Shown: positions 43,440 through 52,949 of the stretch, in pieces
Position numbering within the stretch: position 1 is the stretch's first letter
Layout: each line of letters starts with the position of its first letter
Origin: Phenylobacterium montanum
Lineage (GTDB): Bacteria > Pseudomonadota > Alphaproteobacteria > Caulobacterales > Caulobacteraceae
Assembly: GCF_018135625.1 (NCBI RefSeq)
Contig: NZ_CP073078.1
Span: 4,620,501-4,684,500 of the forward strand
DNA length: 64,000 bases
Reading direction: 5' to 3'
Program-made: the position numbers and the translations under genes
Notes under the pieces: generated by a model
What the model was told of the DNA's origin: nothing
The model's database searches: none
Seen by the model: the letters and a program-made list of their open reading frames with translations, nothing else

Positions 43440-44632
43440 GCCGCCTCGAACAGCGCCGCCACGCCCTGGCCGCCGCCGACGCACATGGTCTCCAGGCCAT
43501 AGCGGCCGCCGCGGCGCTTCAGCTCGTGCAGCAGGCTGGCCAGGATGCGCCCGCCGGTGGCGGCGATCGGGTGGCCGAGCGAAATGCCCGAGCCGTTGAC
43601 GTTCAGCTTGTCGCGCTCATCCCAGTTCCAGCCCTTCAGGACCGCCAGCACCTGGGTGGCGAAGGCCTCGTTGAGTTCGACCAGGTCGACGTCCTTCCAC
43701 GAATGGCCGGTGCGGGCGAACAGGCGCTCCACCGCCGGCACCGGGCCGATGCCCATGGTCGCGGGGTGACAGCCGGCCGCGGCCCAGCCGACCAGGAAGC
43801 CCATGGGCTCGAGGCCCAGCTCGGCCAGCTTGTCCTCGGCCACGATCAGGCAGGCGGCGCCGGCGTCGTTCTGCTGGCTGGCGTTGCCGGCGGTGACGAC
43901 GCCGTCCTTCATGATCGGGCGCAGCGCCGCCATGCTCGCCGCCGTGGCGTCGGCGCGCACGCCCTCGTCCCTGGCGACGACGATCGGATCGCCCTTGCGC
44001 TGGGGAACCTTCACCGGGACCAGCTCGTCGTCGAACTTGCCGGCGGCCCAGGCGGCGGCGGCGCGCACATGGCTCTCGGCGGCGTAGGCGTCGCTGTCCT
44101 CGCGGGTGATCTGGTATTCGCGGCCGAGGTTCTCGGCGGTCTCGATCATGCCGGAGATATGGCCGAACCGCTCCACCGGCTGCGAGCGTTCGCGCCCGCG
44201 CTCCAGGCGGTCATAGAGGGTCACCGAGCCCGAGCGCGCGCCGCCGCGCATCGCGGTGGTGTAGTACTCGACATTGCTCATGCTCTCGGCGCCCCCTGCG
44301 ATGACCACGTCGGCCGCGCCGGTCTGCACCATCATCGCCGCGGTGGTGATGGCGGTCAGGCCCCCGCCGCAGCGGCGGTCGAGCTGCATGCCCGGCACCT
44401 CGATCGGCAGGCCCGCGGCCAGGGCCGCCCAGCGGCCGATGCAGGGCGCCTCGCCGTTGGCGTAGCTCTGGGCGAACACCACGTCGTCGATCAGCATTGG
44501 GTCGATCCCCGTGCGCTCCACCACCGCGCGGACCACGGTGGCGGCCAGGTCGATGGCCGAGACGGTCGAGAACGCGCCCAGGAACTTGGCGACCGGGGTG
44601 CGCAGGGGGCTGACGATGGCGGCGCGTCTCAT
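43436..44632 (-). CDS. Acetyl-CoA C-acyltransferase (thiolase)
   Basis: A 398-residue thiolase II-fold enzyme. The nucleophile Cys lies in [13 protein letters not shown] (about 88). Further catalytic residues are in NEAFA (about 328), [10 protein letters not shown] (about 357, His) and CVGGGQG (about 387, Cys). It either condenses two acetyl-CoA or cleaves 3-ketoacyl-CoA in beta-oxidation; the sequence alone does not separate these. It overlaps clpP tail-to-tail by 4 bp, with no partner dehydrogenase nearby. Confidence 0.93.
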   Translation of the reverse strand: MRRAAIVSPLRTPVAKFLGAFSTVSAIDLAATVVRAVVERTGIDPMLIDDVVFAQSYANGEAPCIGRWAALAAGLPIEVPGMQLDRRCGGGLTAITTAAMMVQTGAADVVIAGGAESMSNVEYYTTAMRGGARSGSVTLYDRLERGRERSQPVERFGHISGMIETAENLGREYQITREDSDAYAAESHVRAAAAWAAGKFDDELVPVKVPQRKGDPIVVARDEGVRADATAASMAALRPIMKDGVVTAGNASQQNDAGAACLIVAEDKLAELGLEPMGFLVGWAAAGCHPATMGIGPVPAVERLFARTGHSWKDVDLVELNEAFATQVLAVLKGWNWDERDKLNVNGSGISLGHPIAATGGRILASLLHELKRRGGRYGLETMCVGGGQGVAALFEAA

Positions 44633-44757
44633 GGCGGCTCCGTAGGTTTCGCTTGTTCGCCGCCTGGATATAGGACGGGCCGGGCTTGGGAAACCCGTGC
44701 TGGAAAGGATCGGCGGCTCAGGCTACCTGAGGCCGAGGGCCTTTGTCAGGAGAAGCC

Positions 44758-45534
44758 ATGGCGCGCCGCAGGGACCTGGTCGTGAGCCTCGCAGCCCTGG
44801 CCTTGAGCGCGCCGCTGCTCACCGGCTGTGGCGAAGGCCGGCGCCTCGACCGGCTGGCCGCGGGCGAGCGCGGGCGGGTGGTCGAGGTGCGCTCGGGCGA
44901 TGTCCTCGTGCTCGACAACGGCCTGGTGGTGCGCCTGGTCGGCCTGGCCGCCCCCCGGCTCGGCGATCCCGGCTTCGACCAGGCCCGGGCGGCCCTGGCC
45001 GGCCTGGCCCAGGGGCAGATGGTGGCCCTCTACTATGGCGGCGCCAAGCGCGACCCCTATGGCCGCGCCCTGGCCCAGGTGCGCCGGCTCAAGGACCAGG
45101 CCTGGCTGCAGGGCGAGCTCCTGCGCGCCGGCTGGGCGCGGGTCTGGACCTTCGCCGACAACCGCGCCCTGGCCTCGGCCATGCTGGCGGACGAGGCGCG
45201 CGCCCGGGCCAAGGGCGCCGGCCTCTGGGCCATGCCCGACTACAAGGTCTTGCTGCCGAACGAGGTCGGCGCAGCCCAGCACGGCTTCCAGATCGTCGAG
45301 GGCCGCGTCCTGGCGGTCACCGAGGGCAAGTCCGGCACCTTCCTCGACTTCAGCCCCGATCCGGCCGGCTTCGCGGTGGTGATCGCGCCCAAGGACCTGC
45401 CTGTCCTGCGCGCCGGCGGGATCTCCCCACAAGCGATGGCCAGCCGCCTGATCCGTGTCCGCGGCGTGATCGGCTGGGGCGGGGTGATGAGCGTGGATCA
45501 TCCCGAGCAGGTGGAGCAGCTCAGGGAGCCCTGA
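44758..45534 (+). CDS. Thermonuclease-fold (SNase-like) lipoprotein
   Basis: A 258-residue protein with a lipoprotein signal: basic start, hydrophobic core and lipobox LLTGC (Cys23). An SNase-like domain follows (about 35-165), including VVRLVGLAAPRLGDPGF, DPYGRALAQV and GWARVWTFADN. The classical catalytic Asp-Arg-Glu set is only partly kept, since the substrate loop reads LAAPRLG rather than IDAPE. Nuclease activity is therefore doubtful. The ATG at 44758 follows CAGGAGAAG. The C-terminal 90 residues are unassigned. Confidence 0.8.
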   Translation: MARRRDLVVSLAALALSAPLLTGCGEGRRLDRLAAGERGRVVEVRSGDVLVLDNGLVVRLVGLAAPRLGDPGFDQARAALAGLAQGQMVALYYGGAKRDPYGRALAQVRRLKDQAWLQGELLRAGWARVWTFADNRALASAMLADEARARAKGAGLWAMPDYKVLLPNEVGAAQHGFQIVEGRVLAVTEGKSGTFLDFSPDPAGFAVVIAPKDLPVLRAGGISPQAMASRLIRVRGVIGWGGVMSVDHPEQVEQLREP

Positions 45535-45544
45535 GCCATCCCGC

Positions 45545-46759
45545 TCAGGCGGCCTGGGCCAGGATCGGCAGCCGCTCCATGTGACAGGTGAGGATGCCGA
45601 CCGGCGCCGGCCGCGGCCCGCAGACCCCCATGCCGGAGATAAACAGGGCCTTTTCCCGCAGGCAGGCCTGCACCTCGCCATGGGTCCGCACATTCGTCAC
45701 CGCGGGCCAGATCTTCTGGCGCTTGAAGGTCTCGCGACGCTCCATGAAGCGCTTCAGGGCCGCTAGGCGGACGCGCTCCTCGCCCTCCGGCAGGCGAAGG
45801 GTCACGCTGGAAACCAGCCCGGCGGGCAGGCTCTCGACCTCGAAAGCCGGATCGGCGACGTGCAGGTCGAGGTGGGCGAAGCACTTCTCCTTCAGGTGCT
45901 TCAGCTGGCCGAACAGGTGGAAGTTCAGGGTGCGCGGCACGTCATAGATGGTCGCGGCGACCTGACCGCCGCTGCTGGCGGCCAGCTGCGTGAAGCGATC
46001 CGCATAGCCGCCGCTGGCCGACTGGCGCAGCAGCGACGAATAGCAGAGCGGCAGGAACAGGGTTCCCGAGATCGGCGCCGCTTTCAGCAGCCGAACGCCG
46101 GCGTCGAGGCAGGCGAGGTCAAAGGCCATGGGCTCGGCGGCGGGCAGCTGGTCCGGGCCATCGACCAGGCTCGAGGGATTGATCGAACCGGCGGGATTGG
46201 CGAACAGGCCGTCGCCGATGAAGCTCTGGCGCGCGGTCAGATAGACGCCGCGGAATTCGAGCCGGACCTCCGCTGGGCCTTTCTCGGGCGCGCTCCAGCC
46301 CGCCGGCCGCGCCAGCACCAGCGGCTCCCACTGCAGAGCCCGGCCCGGCGGCGCATCGGCCGCGATCTTCATCAACCGGCCGCCGAACGGCGTCGGCGGC
46401 GTCGGGGTGGAGGCCAGCCGGCGCATCGCCCCGTTGTCGGCCTTGACGAAGGCGGCCGTGTCCGCGGCGTCGCCGTCGTGCAGCAACAGGGTCACGTCGC
46501 CGCCGGAGCTGGTGCCGAACAGTTTCAGCTGCAGCTCTTCCGCCAGGCGCTCCAGCCGGGAGACGTCCACGTCGTCCGCCTTGGGATCGGTCAGCATGAA
46601 GCTGAAGGCGGTCAGGGCCTGGAATCGCTTCGGCCAGGGCCAGCGGGATTCCAGGAAGGCGCCGGTGACCTTGGTCACCAGCGGGCCGAGGGCGTCCAGC
46701 TTGGCGAACTGCTCGTCATTGATGTCGAGCACGATGCGAAGACAGGCCGATGCCGGCAT
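45545..46759 (-). CDS. Orphan 404-residue protein of unknown function
   Basis: A soluble-looking protein without signal peptide or membrane segments. Opening MPASACLRIVLDINDEQFAKLD; a central region with strand-rich sequence (EVRLEFRGVYLTARQSF), and a C-terminal part with basic and aromatic content (LKRFMERRETFKRQKIW). Codon use matches its neighbours, and the frame is long and closed, so it is a real gene. I recognise no domain. It is convergent with the SNase-like gene, with 10 bp between the stops. Confidence 0.75.
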   Translation of the reverse strand: MPASACLRIVLDINDEQFAKLDALGPLVTKVTGAFLESRWPWPKRFQALTAFSFMLTDPKADDVDVSRLERLAEELQLKLFGTSSGGDVTLLLHDGDAADTAAFVKADNGAMRRLASTPTPPTPFGGRLMKIAADAPPGRALQWEPLVLARPAGWSAPEKGPAEVRLEFRGVYLTARQSFIGDGLFANPAGSINPSSLVDGPDQLPAAEPMAFDLACLDAGVRLLKAAPISGTLFLPLCYSSLLRQSASGGYADRFTQLAASSGGQVAATIYDVPRTLNFHLFGQLKHLKEKCFAHLDLHVADPAFEVESLPAGLVSSVTLRLPEGEERVRLAALKRFMERRETFKRQKIWPAVTNVRTHGEVQACLREKALFISGMGVCGPRPAPVGILTCHMERLPILAQAA

Positions 46760-46898
46760 GCGGAAGGCTCCTTCCGCCGCAGCTTAGCGCAGGTCCATGG
46801 GCAAAACCTAGTCGTGCATATTGTCGCGCTTGATACCAAAGCACGTAGATGATCTTGCGGCGTATATGCATGTTCGGGGCGCCGCGCGGCGGCGGAAA

Positions 46899-47567
46899 TC
46901 AGGGCGCTCCCGCCATCGGCGGCGGCCGAAACAGCCGCACATAGGCCCCATCCGGCGCCACGAACGGCGAAGTCTCGTCGCCATTCGCCATCTCCTGAAC
47001 CGCCCAGGCCTCCCTGGCCAGATGCACCCAGTTCACCGGGATCTCCAGATCCCGGCAGATCATCTCGATCACCACGCCGATCGGCTTGGAGAGCACATCG
47101 CCATAGATGTCCTCGTCGCTCAGCCGCTCCCAGACCCGCCCACAGAGCCGCTCAGCCTTCCAGGCCGTGGCCTCGTCGGCCGCCACCACCCGATTGACGA
47201 CCCGCGCGATCCGCCGGCGACGCCGCTCCAGCGGGTCTTCCGCCGCTACAGCCGCAACAGCAGCCGCGGGGGCCTGCCCAGCCTCCAGCGCCGCCAGGTC
47301 CTTGATCGCCTTGGTCTGCAAGGCGAGCGTCAGCCGCACCGCCCGGGTGACCTTCTGGAACGCCCGGTCCAGCCCCTCGACATCCGCGCCGCCAGCCGCC
47401 TCCTCGACCGTCCTCTGCGCCAGGGCCTCGGCCATCCTTGTCCCGGCTTCCGCCAGCCGATCCAGAAACGCCACCTGCCGCTCCGCCACCCCACGCGCCA
47501 TCGCCGCCGCGGACACGGGGTCCGCCGCGCAGGCGTCGTCGAAATCGGAGGGTTCGGACAGATGCAT
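46899..47567 (-). CDS. Hypothetical protein, probably lineage-specific
   Basis: A 222-residue, helix-rich, Ala/Arg-rich protein with coiled-coil potential in the first 120 residues (AERQVAFLDRLAEAGTRMAE, then KAIKDLAALEAGQ) and a C-terminal part DIYGDVLSKPIGVVIEMIC through WAVQEMANGDETS. No signal peptide or membrane helix. I chose the ATG at 47567; a TTG at 47606 extends the frame but looks less natural. Function unknown; domain not recognised. Confidence 0.7.
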   Translation of the reverse strand: MHLSEPSDFDDACAADPVSAAAMARGVAERQVAFLDRLAEAGTRMAEALAQRTVEEAAGGADVEGLDRAFQKVTRAVRLTLALQTKAIKDLAALEAGQAPAAAVAAVAAEDPLERRRRRIARVVNRVVAADEATAWKAERLCGRVWERLSDEDIYGDVLSKPIGVVIEMICRDLEIPVNWVHLAREAWAVQEMANGDETSPFVAPDGAYVRLFRPPPMAGAP

Positions 47568-47708
47568 GATGTGACAAATAGGAACATTCTTCCGGGGATT
47601 CGTCAAGGCTCGGCGTCGGGGGTAGCATCCTTACTGGTATAGGCTTCGCCCTTTTCCCCGGCGGCCGGCGGGACTACCTGACTCCCATCGCAAAAGAGGG
47701 AACGCGTC

Positions 47709-48422
47709 ATGGCGAAGCTCGACGGTGCAAAGGTCGTGGTGATCGGCGGCGCTTCGGGCGTCGGCTTTGCGGTGGCCGCCGCGGCGCTCGAGGCCGGGGC
47801 CCAGGTGGTCGTCGGCTCCAGCCAGGCGCCGCGGATCGAGGCGGCGGCGGAGAAGCTCGGCCGGGGCGCGAAGGGCCAGACCGTGGACGTGAAGGACGAG
47901 GCTTCGGTCGCCGCCTTCTTCGACGCGGCTGGACCGTTCGACCATCTGGTCTTCACCGCCGGCGACTGGGGCCACATGTTCGGCCCGACCCGCGACCTCG
48001 ACGTCGAGGCCAGCAAGGCCCGGATGGAGGTCCGGTTCTGGGGCGCGGCCCGCGCCGCCAAGCACGCGACCCGCCAGATATCCAAGGACGGTTCGATCAC
48101 CCTGACCGGCGGCATGCTGGCGCACCGGCCCATGCCGGGCGCGCCGCTGGTCACGGCCTCGGCCCAAACCACCGAGGGCCTGGCCCTGGGCCTCGCCCGC
48201 GACCTGGCGCCGATCCGGGTCAACGCCGTCTGCCTGGGCCTGATCATGAGCGAGCAGGTCCAGACCATGGGCGAGGCCACGATCAAGGGCTTCACCGCCA
48301 ACCTGCCGCTGCCCCGAGCCGGCACGGTCGACGAGGCGGCCGAGGCCTACCTCTACCTGATGCGCGCCACCTACGTGACCGGCCAGATCGTGCGGGTCGA
48401 CGGCGGCGGCAGCCTGGTCTGA
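47709..48422 (+). CDS. Short-chain dehydrogenase-fold protein lacking the catalytic Tyr-Lys
   Basis: A 237-residue Rossmann protein of the SDR family, with the cofactor loop GGASGVGFAVA near 14-24 and the C-terminal IRVNAVCLGLIMSEQ and YVTGQIVRVDGGGSLV. Where classical SDRs have Tyr-x-x-x-Lys, this protein reads PLVTASAQTTEG: Val and Gln replace Tyr and Lys. The upstream Ser position is also not Ser (LTGGM). It may still bind NAD(P) but is unlikely to use the standard mechanism. No operon partner is apparent. Confidence 0.85.
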   Translation: MAKLDGAKVVVIGGASGVGFAVAAAALEAGAQVVVGSSQAPRIEAAAEKLGRGAKGQTVDVKDEASVAAFFDAAGPFDHLVFTAGDWGHMFGPTRDLDVEASKARMEVRFWGAARAAKHATRQISKDGSITLTGGMLAHRPMPGAPLVTASAQTTEGLALGLARDLAPIRVNAVCLGLIMSEQVQTMGEATIKGFTANLPLPRAGTVDEAAEAYLYLMRATYVTGQIVRVDGGGSLV

Positions 48423-48651
48423 GGGCGCGGCCTGCTGGCTGCTTCGCGGTTGGCCGCTCCTCGCCCGCGCCGGTGTCCGCGGGGGCCGCCGGAAAGCGGA
48501 CGCTGCGAACGGATTAGAAGGTTGGAGAGCAGGAGGCCGGCCGGACCTGGTCCGCGCCGATACATATTGTTGGCCCAAAGGCCGGCGATGTGACCAAGCT
48601 GCCGCGCAGCCGTCTGTTCTGGCCGCAAGGTTTTTTCGGGAGTTCAATAGT

Positions 48652-49653
48652 TTGCCCGCGCAGGATGTGGCCTCCCTGGTCTGGCGACAGGAGCATTTGC
48701 GCCTGGCGATCGAGGCGGCCAATGTCGCGCTCTGGTCGTGGCAGGTCGACACGGGTCGCTTGACCATGGACGGGCGCGCCTTCGGCCAGTGGGGCCTGCC
48801 CTGGTCGGAGGGGGTCACCTTCGAGGAGCTGTCCGCCCACATCCATCCGGCCGACCGCGATCGAGTGCGGGCGGCCTTTACGGCGACCCGCTCCGTCGCC
48901 GGACCGTACGAGATCGACTTTCGCATCATGCATGGCGACGAGGTGCGCTGGATCTCGGCCCGCGGAAAGGGGGCCGATGAAGGGATCGTCGATCGGGTGA
49001 TGTTCGGCATCTTCCTGGACGTGACCGGACGCAAACAGGCCGAGGAAGGCCACGAGCTGCTCGCCGGCGAGATGAGCCATCGGGTCAAGAACCTGCTGGC
49101 GATCACCACGGGTTTGACACATATCACCGCGAGATCGACGACCTCGGCGGCCGACATGGCCCGCGTCCTGACCGAACGCCTCACGGCCTTGGGGCGCGCC
49201 CACGACCTGGTTCGTCCCTTGCCGGGTCATGAGGGCAAGGCGGCGCTGCTGGGCGACCTGTTCTCGGTCCTGCTCGCGCCCTATGACGATTCTGGCGCCT
49301 TCGCCGGCCGCATCCGGGTCGCGGTGCCGAGGATGGGCGTCGGAGAGCGGACCGCCACCACCCTGGCGCTGGTCATCCACGAGATGGCGACCAATTCGGT
49401 GAAGCACGGCTCCTTATCGGCCGAACGTGGGATCCTCGATATCTCAAGCACCACGGATGACGACGACTTGTTCATCGTCTGGGCCGAAACCGGCGGTCCG
49501 GCGATTTCAGGCGCCCCGGACATGCATGGGTTCGGGAGCAAGCTGATCTCGCGCAGCATCGCGCATGATCTGGGAGGCGCGCTGTCCTACGACTGGCAGG
49601 AAAGCGGCCTCGTCGCGACCGTGCGGATGCGGAAGGAGAGGCTGGCGGCCTAG
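48652..49653 (+). CDS. PAS-HWE family sensor histidine kinase
   Basis: A 333-residue cytosolic kinase. One PAS domain (about 15-125, ANVALWSWQVDTGRLTMD) is followed by an HWE/HisKA_2 module with the phospho-acceptor His in EMSHRVKNLLAI (about 144). HATPase includes IHEMATNSVKHGSLS and DMHGFGSKLI. HWE kinases in this group often respond to light or general stress; the PAS lacks the Cys-containing NCRFLQ motif of LOV domains. Start is TTG at 48652, supported by GGGAG 10 nt upstream. No partner regulator is adjacent. Confidence 0.85.
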   Translation: MPAQDVASLVWRQEHLRLAIEAANVALWSWQVDTGRLTMDGRAFGQWGLPWSEGVTFEELSAHIHPADRDRVRAAFTATRSVAGPYEIDFRIMHGDEVRWISARGKGADEGIVDRVMFGIFLDVTGRKQAEEGHELLAGEMSHRVKNLLAITTGLTHITARSTTSAADMARVLTERLTALGRAHDLVRPLPGHEGKAALLGDLFSVLLAPYDDSGAFAGRIRVAVPRMGVGERTATTLALVIHEMATNSVKHGSLSAERGILDISSTTDDDDLFIVWAETGGPAISGAPDMHGFGSKLISRSIAHDLGGALSYDWQESGLVATVRMRKERLAA

Positions 49654-49857
49654 CGCGGCAAGTCCGCAGCGGGTCGTTCTGCCCCGTTGGCTTCGGCGCC
49701 CGCGGGATTGCCGGAATGGGGACGTTCCGAAGGCGCAAGATGGGTGAAAATCAGAAATAGCCAGCGCGAGAGTCGGAGAGATGGGCGTCGCCGAGTTGCA
49801 GAGCAGGGACTGTTGACGCGTCGGAAATGGCAGGTGATGCTGCTTCAGGGGGCGGGC

Positions 49858-50637
49858 ATGACAACGGCATATATTCAGAAAGCTAAGCGTATTGCGCCTG
49901 GTAAGCCCGGGCGGTTTGATCCCTATAATCGGTGGGACCGCAATTTCTTTCTTGGTTATTTGGGGCTCATCTGGTTCCTCATCCTGATGGGTTTCGTGCC
50001 GGACGTGATCCGGCATGTTCAGAAGCACATGCCGGCTTATCCGCTGGTGGTGCATTTCCACGCCGCCGTTTTTGTAAGCTTGCTGATCCTGCTGACAGCC
50101 CAGGTGCTGTTGGTGCGCGCAAAGCGTATAGACCTGCATCGAGCGCTTGGGCTGGCGGGCGCCGTTCTTTGTGTCGCCGTGGTCGCTCTCGGGGTGATCA
50201 CCTCGGTCGTCGTCGACCGGAGACAACTGGGTACGCCGCACGCCGACCCGGCGTTCTTCAGCGTACAGCTCCTGGACATGGTGGCGTTCGCCGGAGCCGC
50301 GGGCGCTGCGATTTTGATGCGCGACGATGGACCAGCGCACAAGCGCCTCATGCTGCTCGCGGTCCTGTCGATGGTGGACGCCGGGTTCACGCGCTGGCTT
50401 GGCGGGCCGATGACCAAGCTGCTTGGCGATGGATTCTGGCCGTTCATGGCGGAGGTCTACCTCGCCAATGGCCTGCTCATCCTTGGCATTGGCGTTTTTG
50501 ACCTCGTCACGCGGCGCCGCCTGCACCCGGCCTATATGGCGGGCGCGGCCTGGGTCAGCGGCTGTCTGTTGCTCGCGGGATGGCTGTACGTCACGCCGGC
50601 ATGGAAGCCGATCGCGCTCGCCTTGATAGGTCGCTGA
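49858..50637 (+). CDS. Conserved multi-pass membrane protein
   Basis: A 259-residue protein with about seven hydrophobic helices: one near 33-53 (FFLGYLGLIWFLILMGFV), others to the end (AWVSGCLLLAGWLYV). The second helix begins with VVHFHAAVFVSLL, and a conserved-looking RIDLHRALG loop follows; several His residues could be heme or metal ligands, but this is a guess. The ATG at 49858 follows a GGGGGCGGG tract and gives a short soluble head. Function not recognised. Confidence 0.75.
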   Translation: MTTAYIQKAKRIAPGKPGRFDPYNRWDRNFFLGYLGLIWFLILMGFVPDVIRHVQKHMPAYPLVVHFHAAVFVSLLILLTAQVLLVRAKRIDLHRALGLAGAVLCVAVVALGVITSVVVDRRQLGTPHADPAFFSVQLLDMVAFAGAAGAAILMRDDGPAHKRLMLLAVLSMVDAGFTRWLGGPMTKLLGDGFWPFMAEVYLANGLLILGIGVFDLVTRRRLHPAYMAGAAWVSGCLLLAGWLYVTPAWKPIALALIGR

Positions 50638-50984
50638 CCGGCGACCGTCAGGCGTTCCCGGCGCCGGAGCAGGGTGGCATTTGCAGCGTCGAGGTCGGAG
50701 CTGCAGGGGCCTGGCGCCGCGGTCACGCCGCTTCCTCCGGCCGGGATTGGCGGGGCTTTAGAGGCGGCCGCTCATGGTCGTGGGCGACCAACAACCTCCC
50801 ATCTGCGACGCCTTGGGCTCCGACGCCCAGAGCAGACGTGATGAAGGGCTGGACGGGGTGGACTGCGGACATTGGCTTTCGCGTCGATGGCGGACCTGCG
50901 GAACGTACGTAAAAGAAGACACTCGACAACGTTGAGGGACCGCCCCCAAATCCAGGCCGACAGTACCTAAAAGTCGGAGCCCCC
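50638..50984. other. 347-bp intergenic region
   Basis: It separates the two membrane protein genes. Short ORFs on both strands overlap here, but none has start signals or similarity I can support. No operator or hairpin stood out. Confidence 0.5.
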
Positions 50985-51575
50985 GTGACAGCCGAGCCAG
51001 CACTTATTCCAAGGACTGGGCTCCTGGGATACTGGGACCGGCTCGTCGGCCCAGGAATGACGACCGGCGAGACCCTACTTGTCCTTGCGGGATCGGTATT
51101 GGGTTCCCTGCTTGCCGGCGTGCTCATGTCGTCCAGTGGCGCATCCGTCATTTCGATCGGCATCGCCGCTCTGATTGGTTTCGATGTTCTGGGGGGCGCG
51201 GTCTGCAACGGGACACAAACAACACGAGCCTGGTACCACCGCCCCGGCCAGAATTGGGTCCATCACGTTGCTTTCGTCGCCCCGCACTTGGCGTACGTCA
51301 TACTGGTTGCAACCTTGATGCGAGGCAGCTCGTTCGACGGCCGGTATGCTCTTATTTTCAGCGTCGGCCTTGTCGGCGCTTCGGCGGTCATCCTTTGCGT
51401 GTCGGATCGCCTGAAGACTCCCGTTGCATTCTCAGCTTACCTCGTCGTCCTGTCTTCTATTACGATTGGCGTGGGCTCGACACGTGCGATGGGATGGTTT
51501 GAGCCGGCTCTATTGCTCAAACTCCTTCTTGGCCACCTTTTGCCGAACGGCATTCCACCTACAAAGGCCGTCTAG
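50985..51575 (+). CDS. Hypothetical membrane protein
   Basis: A 196-residue protein with about five hydrophobic helices (for example TLLVLAGSVLGSLLAGVLM and AYVILVATLMR) and a loop with aromatic and His residues, RAWYHRPGQNWVHH. Start is GTG at 50985 with GGAG 5 nt upstream. Base composition is slightly less GC-rich than the neighbours. I do not recognise a family. Confidence 0.65.
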   Translation: MTAEPALIPRTGLLGYWDRLVGPGMTTGETLLVLAGSVLGSLLAGVLMSSSGASVISIGIAALIGFDVLGGAVCNGTQTTRAWYHRPGQNWVHHVAFVAPHLAYVILVATLMRGSSFDGRYALIFSVGLVGASAVILCVSDRLKTPVAFSAYLVVLSSITIGVGSTRAMGWFEPALLLKLLLGHLLPNGIPPTKAV

Positions 51576-51931
51576 GCCCGCCCCGCCGGCCCACGCCATT
51601 CACCGCACAGCAAACTCAGCCGGATGCCAACTAACGGACGTTCCGAACGGCAGTGGAGGGTCGTGAACTGCCTCTGACCCGCCTCCAGAAACCAGTCGTT
51701 CCCAGGCAGATCGGACCTCTCGTCGACCGTCCCTCCAGGGCAAATCGCCTCCGCCCGTTCCGGCCGTCTTCTGCAGCGACCTGTTCAGGACGCCGATAGC
51801 CCCGCCGCAACTTTACAAACAGCAACACAGGCCGCGAACGCGCGAAACGGCGCCTCGCTAGGGTGACATCACACCACCCGAACCGGACCGGCGATCCCAG
51901 GCTGGTTCGGTGACTGCGAAGGAGGCCTGGA
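51576..51931. other. 356-bp intergenic region with a carD-like remnant
   Basis: No intact gene. It contains a short sequence matching the 3' end of carD (listed separately) and, at its right end, a good ribosome site (GAAGGAGG) for the UrcA gene. Confidence 0.5.
51764..51806 (-). pseudogene. Remnant of a carD 3' end
   Basis: Read leftward this gives AIGVLNRSLQKTA, almost identical to the C-terminus of the complete CarD encoded at 54844-55347 (AIGILNKSLQKAA). The DNA also matches closely (TGCAGCGAC-TGTTCAGGA-GCCGATAG against TGCAGCGAC-TGTTCAGGA-GCCGATGG). A stop lies just upstream in the same frame, so it is a fragment. Confidence 0.5.
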
Positions 51932-52312
51932 ATGATCGATCTCCCCAAATCCCGTATTCGTGCGGCCCGGACGCTGGGCCTGGCGCTCGCGGCCGTCGGC
52001 CTCGGCCTCGCCACGCCGGCCGGCGCCCAGACGGCGTTCCCACAAGAGGGCGCCGAACGGGTCAGCGTCACGATCGGCTATGCCGACCTGAACACCGGCG
52101 ACCCGGCCGGCGTGGCCGCCCTGCTAGGGCGCATCAAGTCGGCCGCGGCTTTCGCCTGCGGCGGGCGGCCGGATGTGCGCCAGATCGACCAGCAGACTGC
52201 CTTCCATCAATGCGTCGACACCGCGATCCGCCAGGCTGTGGCCCAGGCCAACCTGCCGCAGCTGACCGCCATCGCCGACCCCGGCCCGCGCCGTCCTCAC
52301 GTCGCCGGCTGA
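51932..52312 (+). CDS. UrcA family protein
   Basis: A 126-residue exported protein with a signal peptide (through about residue 32, ATPAGA). The mature part contains VTIGYADLNTGDPAGVAALLGRIKSAA and two Cys (CGG and QCVD), the UrcA pattern, which is common in Caulobacterales and sphingomonads. The cysteines probably form a disulfide. Function unknown. It precedes the Spy-like gene by 35 bp, but each has its own ribosome site. Confidence 0.85.
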   Translation: MIDLPKSRIRAARTLGLALAAVGLGLATPAGAQTAFPQEGAERVSVTIGYADLNTGDPAGVAALLGRIKSAAAFACGGRPDVRQIDQQTAFHQCVDTAIRQAVAQANLPQLTAIADPGPRRPHVAG

Positions 52313-52347
52313 CCTAGTCCCACCCGCAAAACCAAAGGAACCCCTCC

Positions 52348-52872
52348 ATGAACGACACCAACGAAACCACCCGCCCGGCCGCGCCCAATAGCCTCGGCAA
52401 GGGCCTGCGCCGTCTGCTGCTGGGCGCCGCCTTCGCCGCCACCTTTGTCGCCGGAGGGCTGGTGATGTCCGGCTCCTCGGCCATAGCCATGATGGAGATG
52501 GGCCACGGCATGGGCGGGCACGGCGGCATGCACCAGATGGGCAAGGCGCATATCGAGCATATGCTGAAAGAGGTCGACGCCACGCCGGAACAGACCGCGC
52601 GGATCGAGTCGATCCTGCATACCGGGTTTGCGGCCATGGGCCCGGTGCACGAAAAGCTGGCCTCAACCCACGGCGACCTGCACCGGCTCCTGACCGCCCC
52701 GACCATCGACCGGGCCGCGCTGGAGCAGCTGCGCGCCGCCCGCGTCGCCGATATCGACCAGGCCAGCAAGACCATGGTCCAGGCCATGGCCGACGCCGCC
52801 GAGGTGCTGACCCCGGACCAGCGCGCCAAGCTGGCGACCGTGATGGCCGCCGAACATCATCACCACGACTAG
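52348..52872 (+). CDS. Spy/CpxP-like periplasmic protein (heavy-metal sensor type)
   Basis: A 174-residue protein with one N-terminal membrane or signal segment (LLLGAAFAATFVAGGLVM), a Met/His/Gly-rich patch (MMEMGHGMGGHGGMHQMG) and a helical LTxxQ-type domain with ATPEQTARIES and LTPDQRAKLATV. It ends in AAEHHHHD. The His and Met clusters suggest binding of Cu, Ni or Zn. It lies just upstream of a two-component pair, as CpxP-type modulators often do, and may dampen the sensor kinase. Confidence 0.82.
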   Translation: MNDTNETTRPAAPNSLGKGLRRLLLGAAFAATFVAGGLVMSGSSAIAMMEMGHGMGGHGGMHQMGKAHIEHMLKEVDATPEQTARIESILHTGFAAMGPVHEKLASTHGDLHRLLTAPTIDRAALEQLRAARVADIDQASKTMVQAMADAAEVLTPDQRAKLATVMAAEHHHHD

Positions 52873-52949
52873 CGCCGAAGCCGCTATCCTGAGCTGCGTG
52901 CCGCCCCCGGCTTGCCCTGGGGCGGCGCCTGCCATTGGCCGGAGACCCG

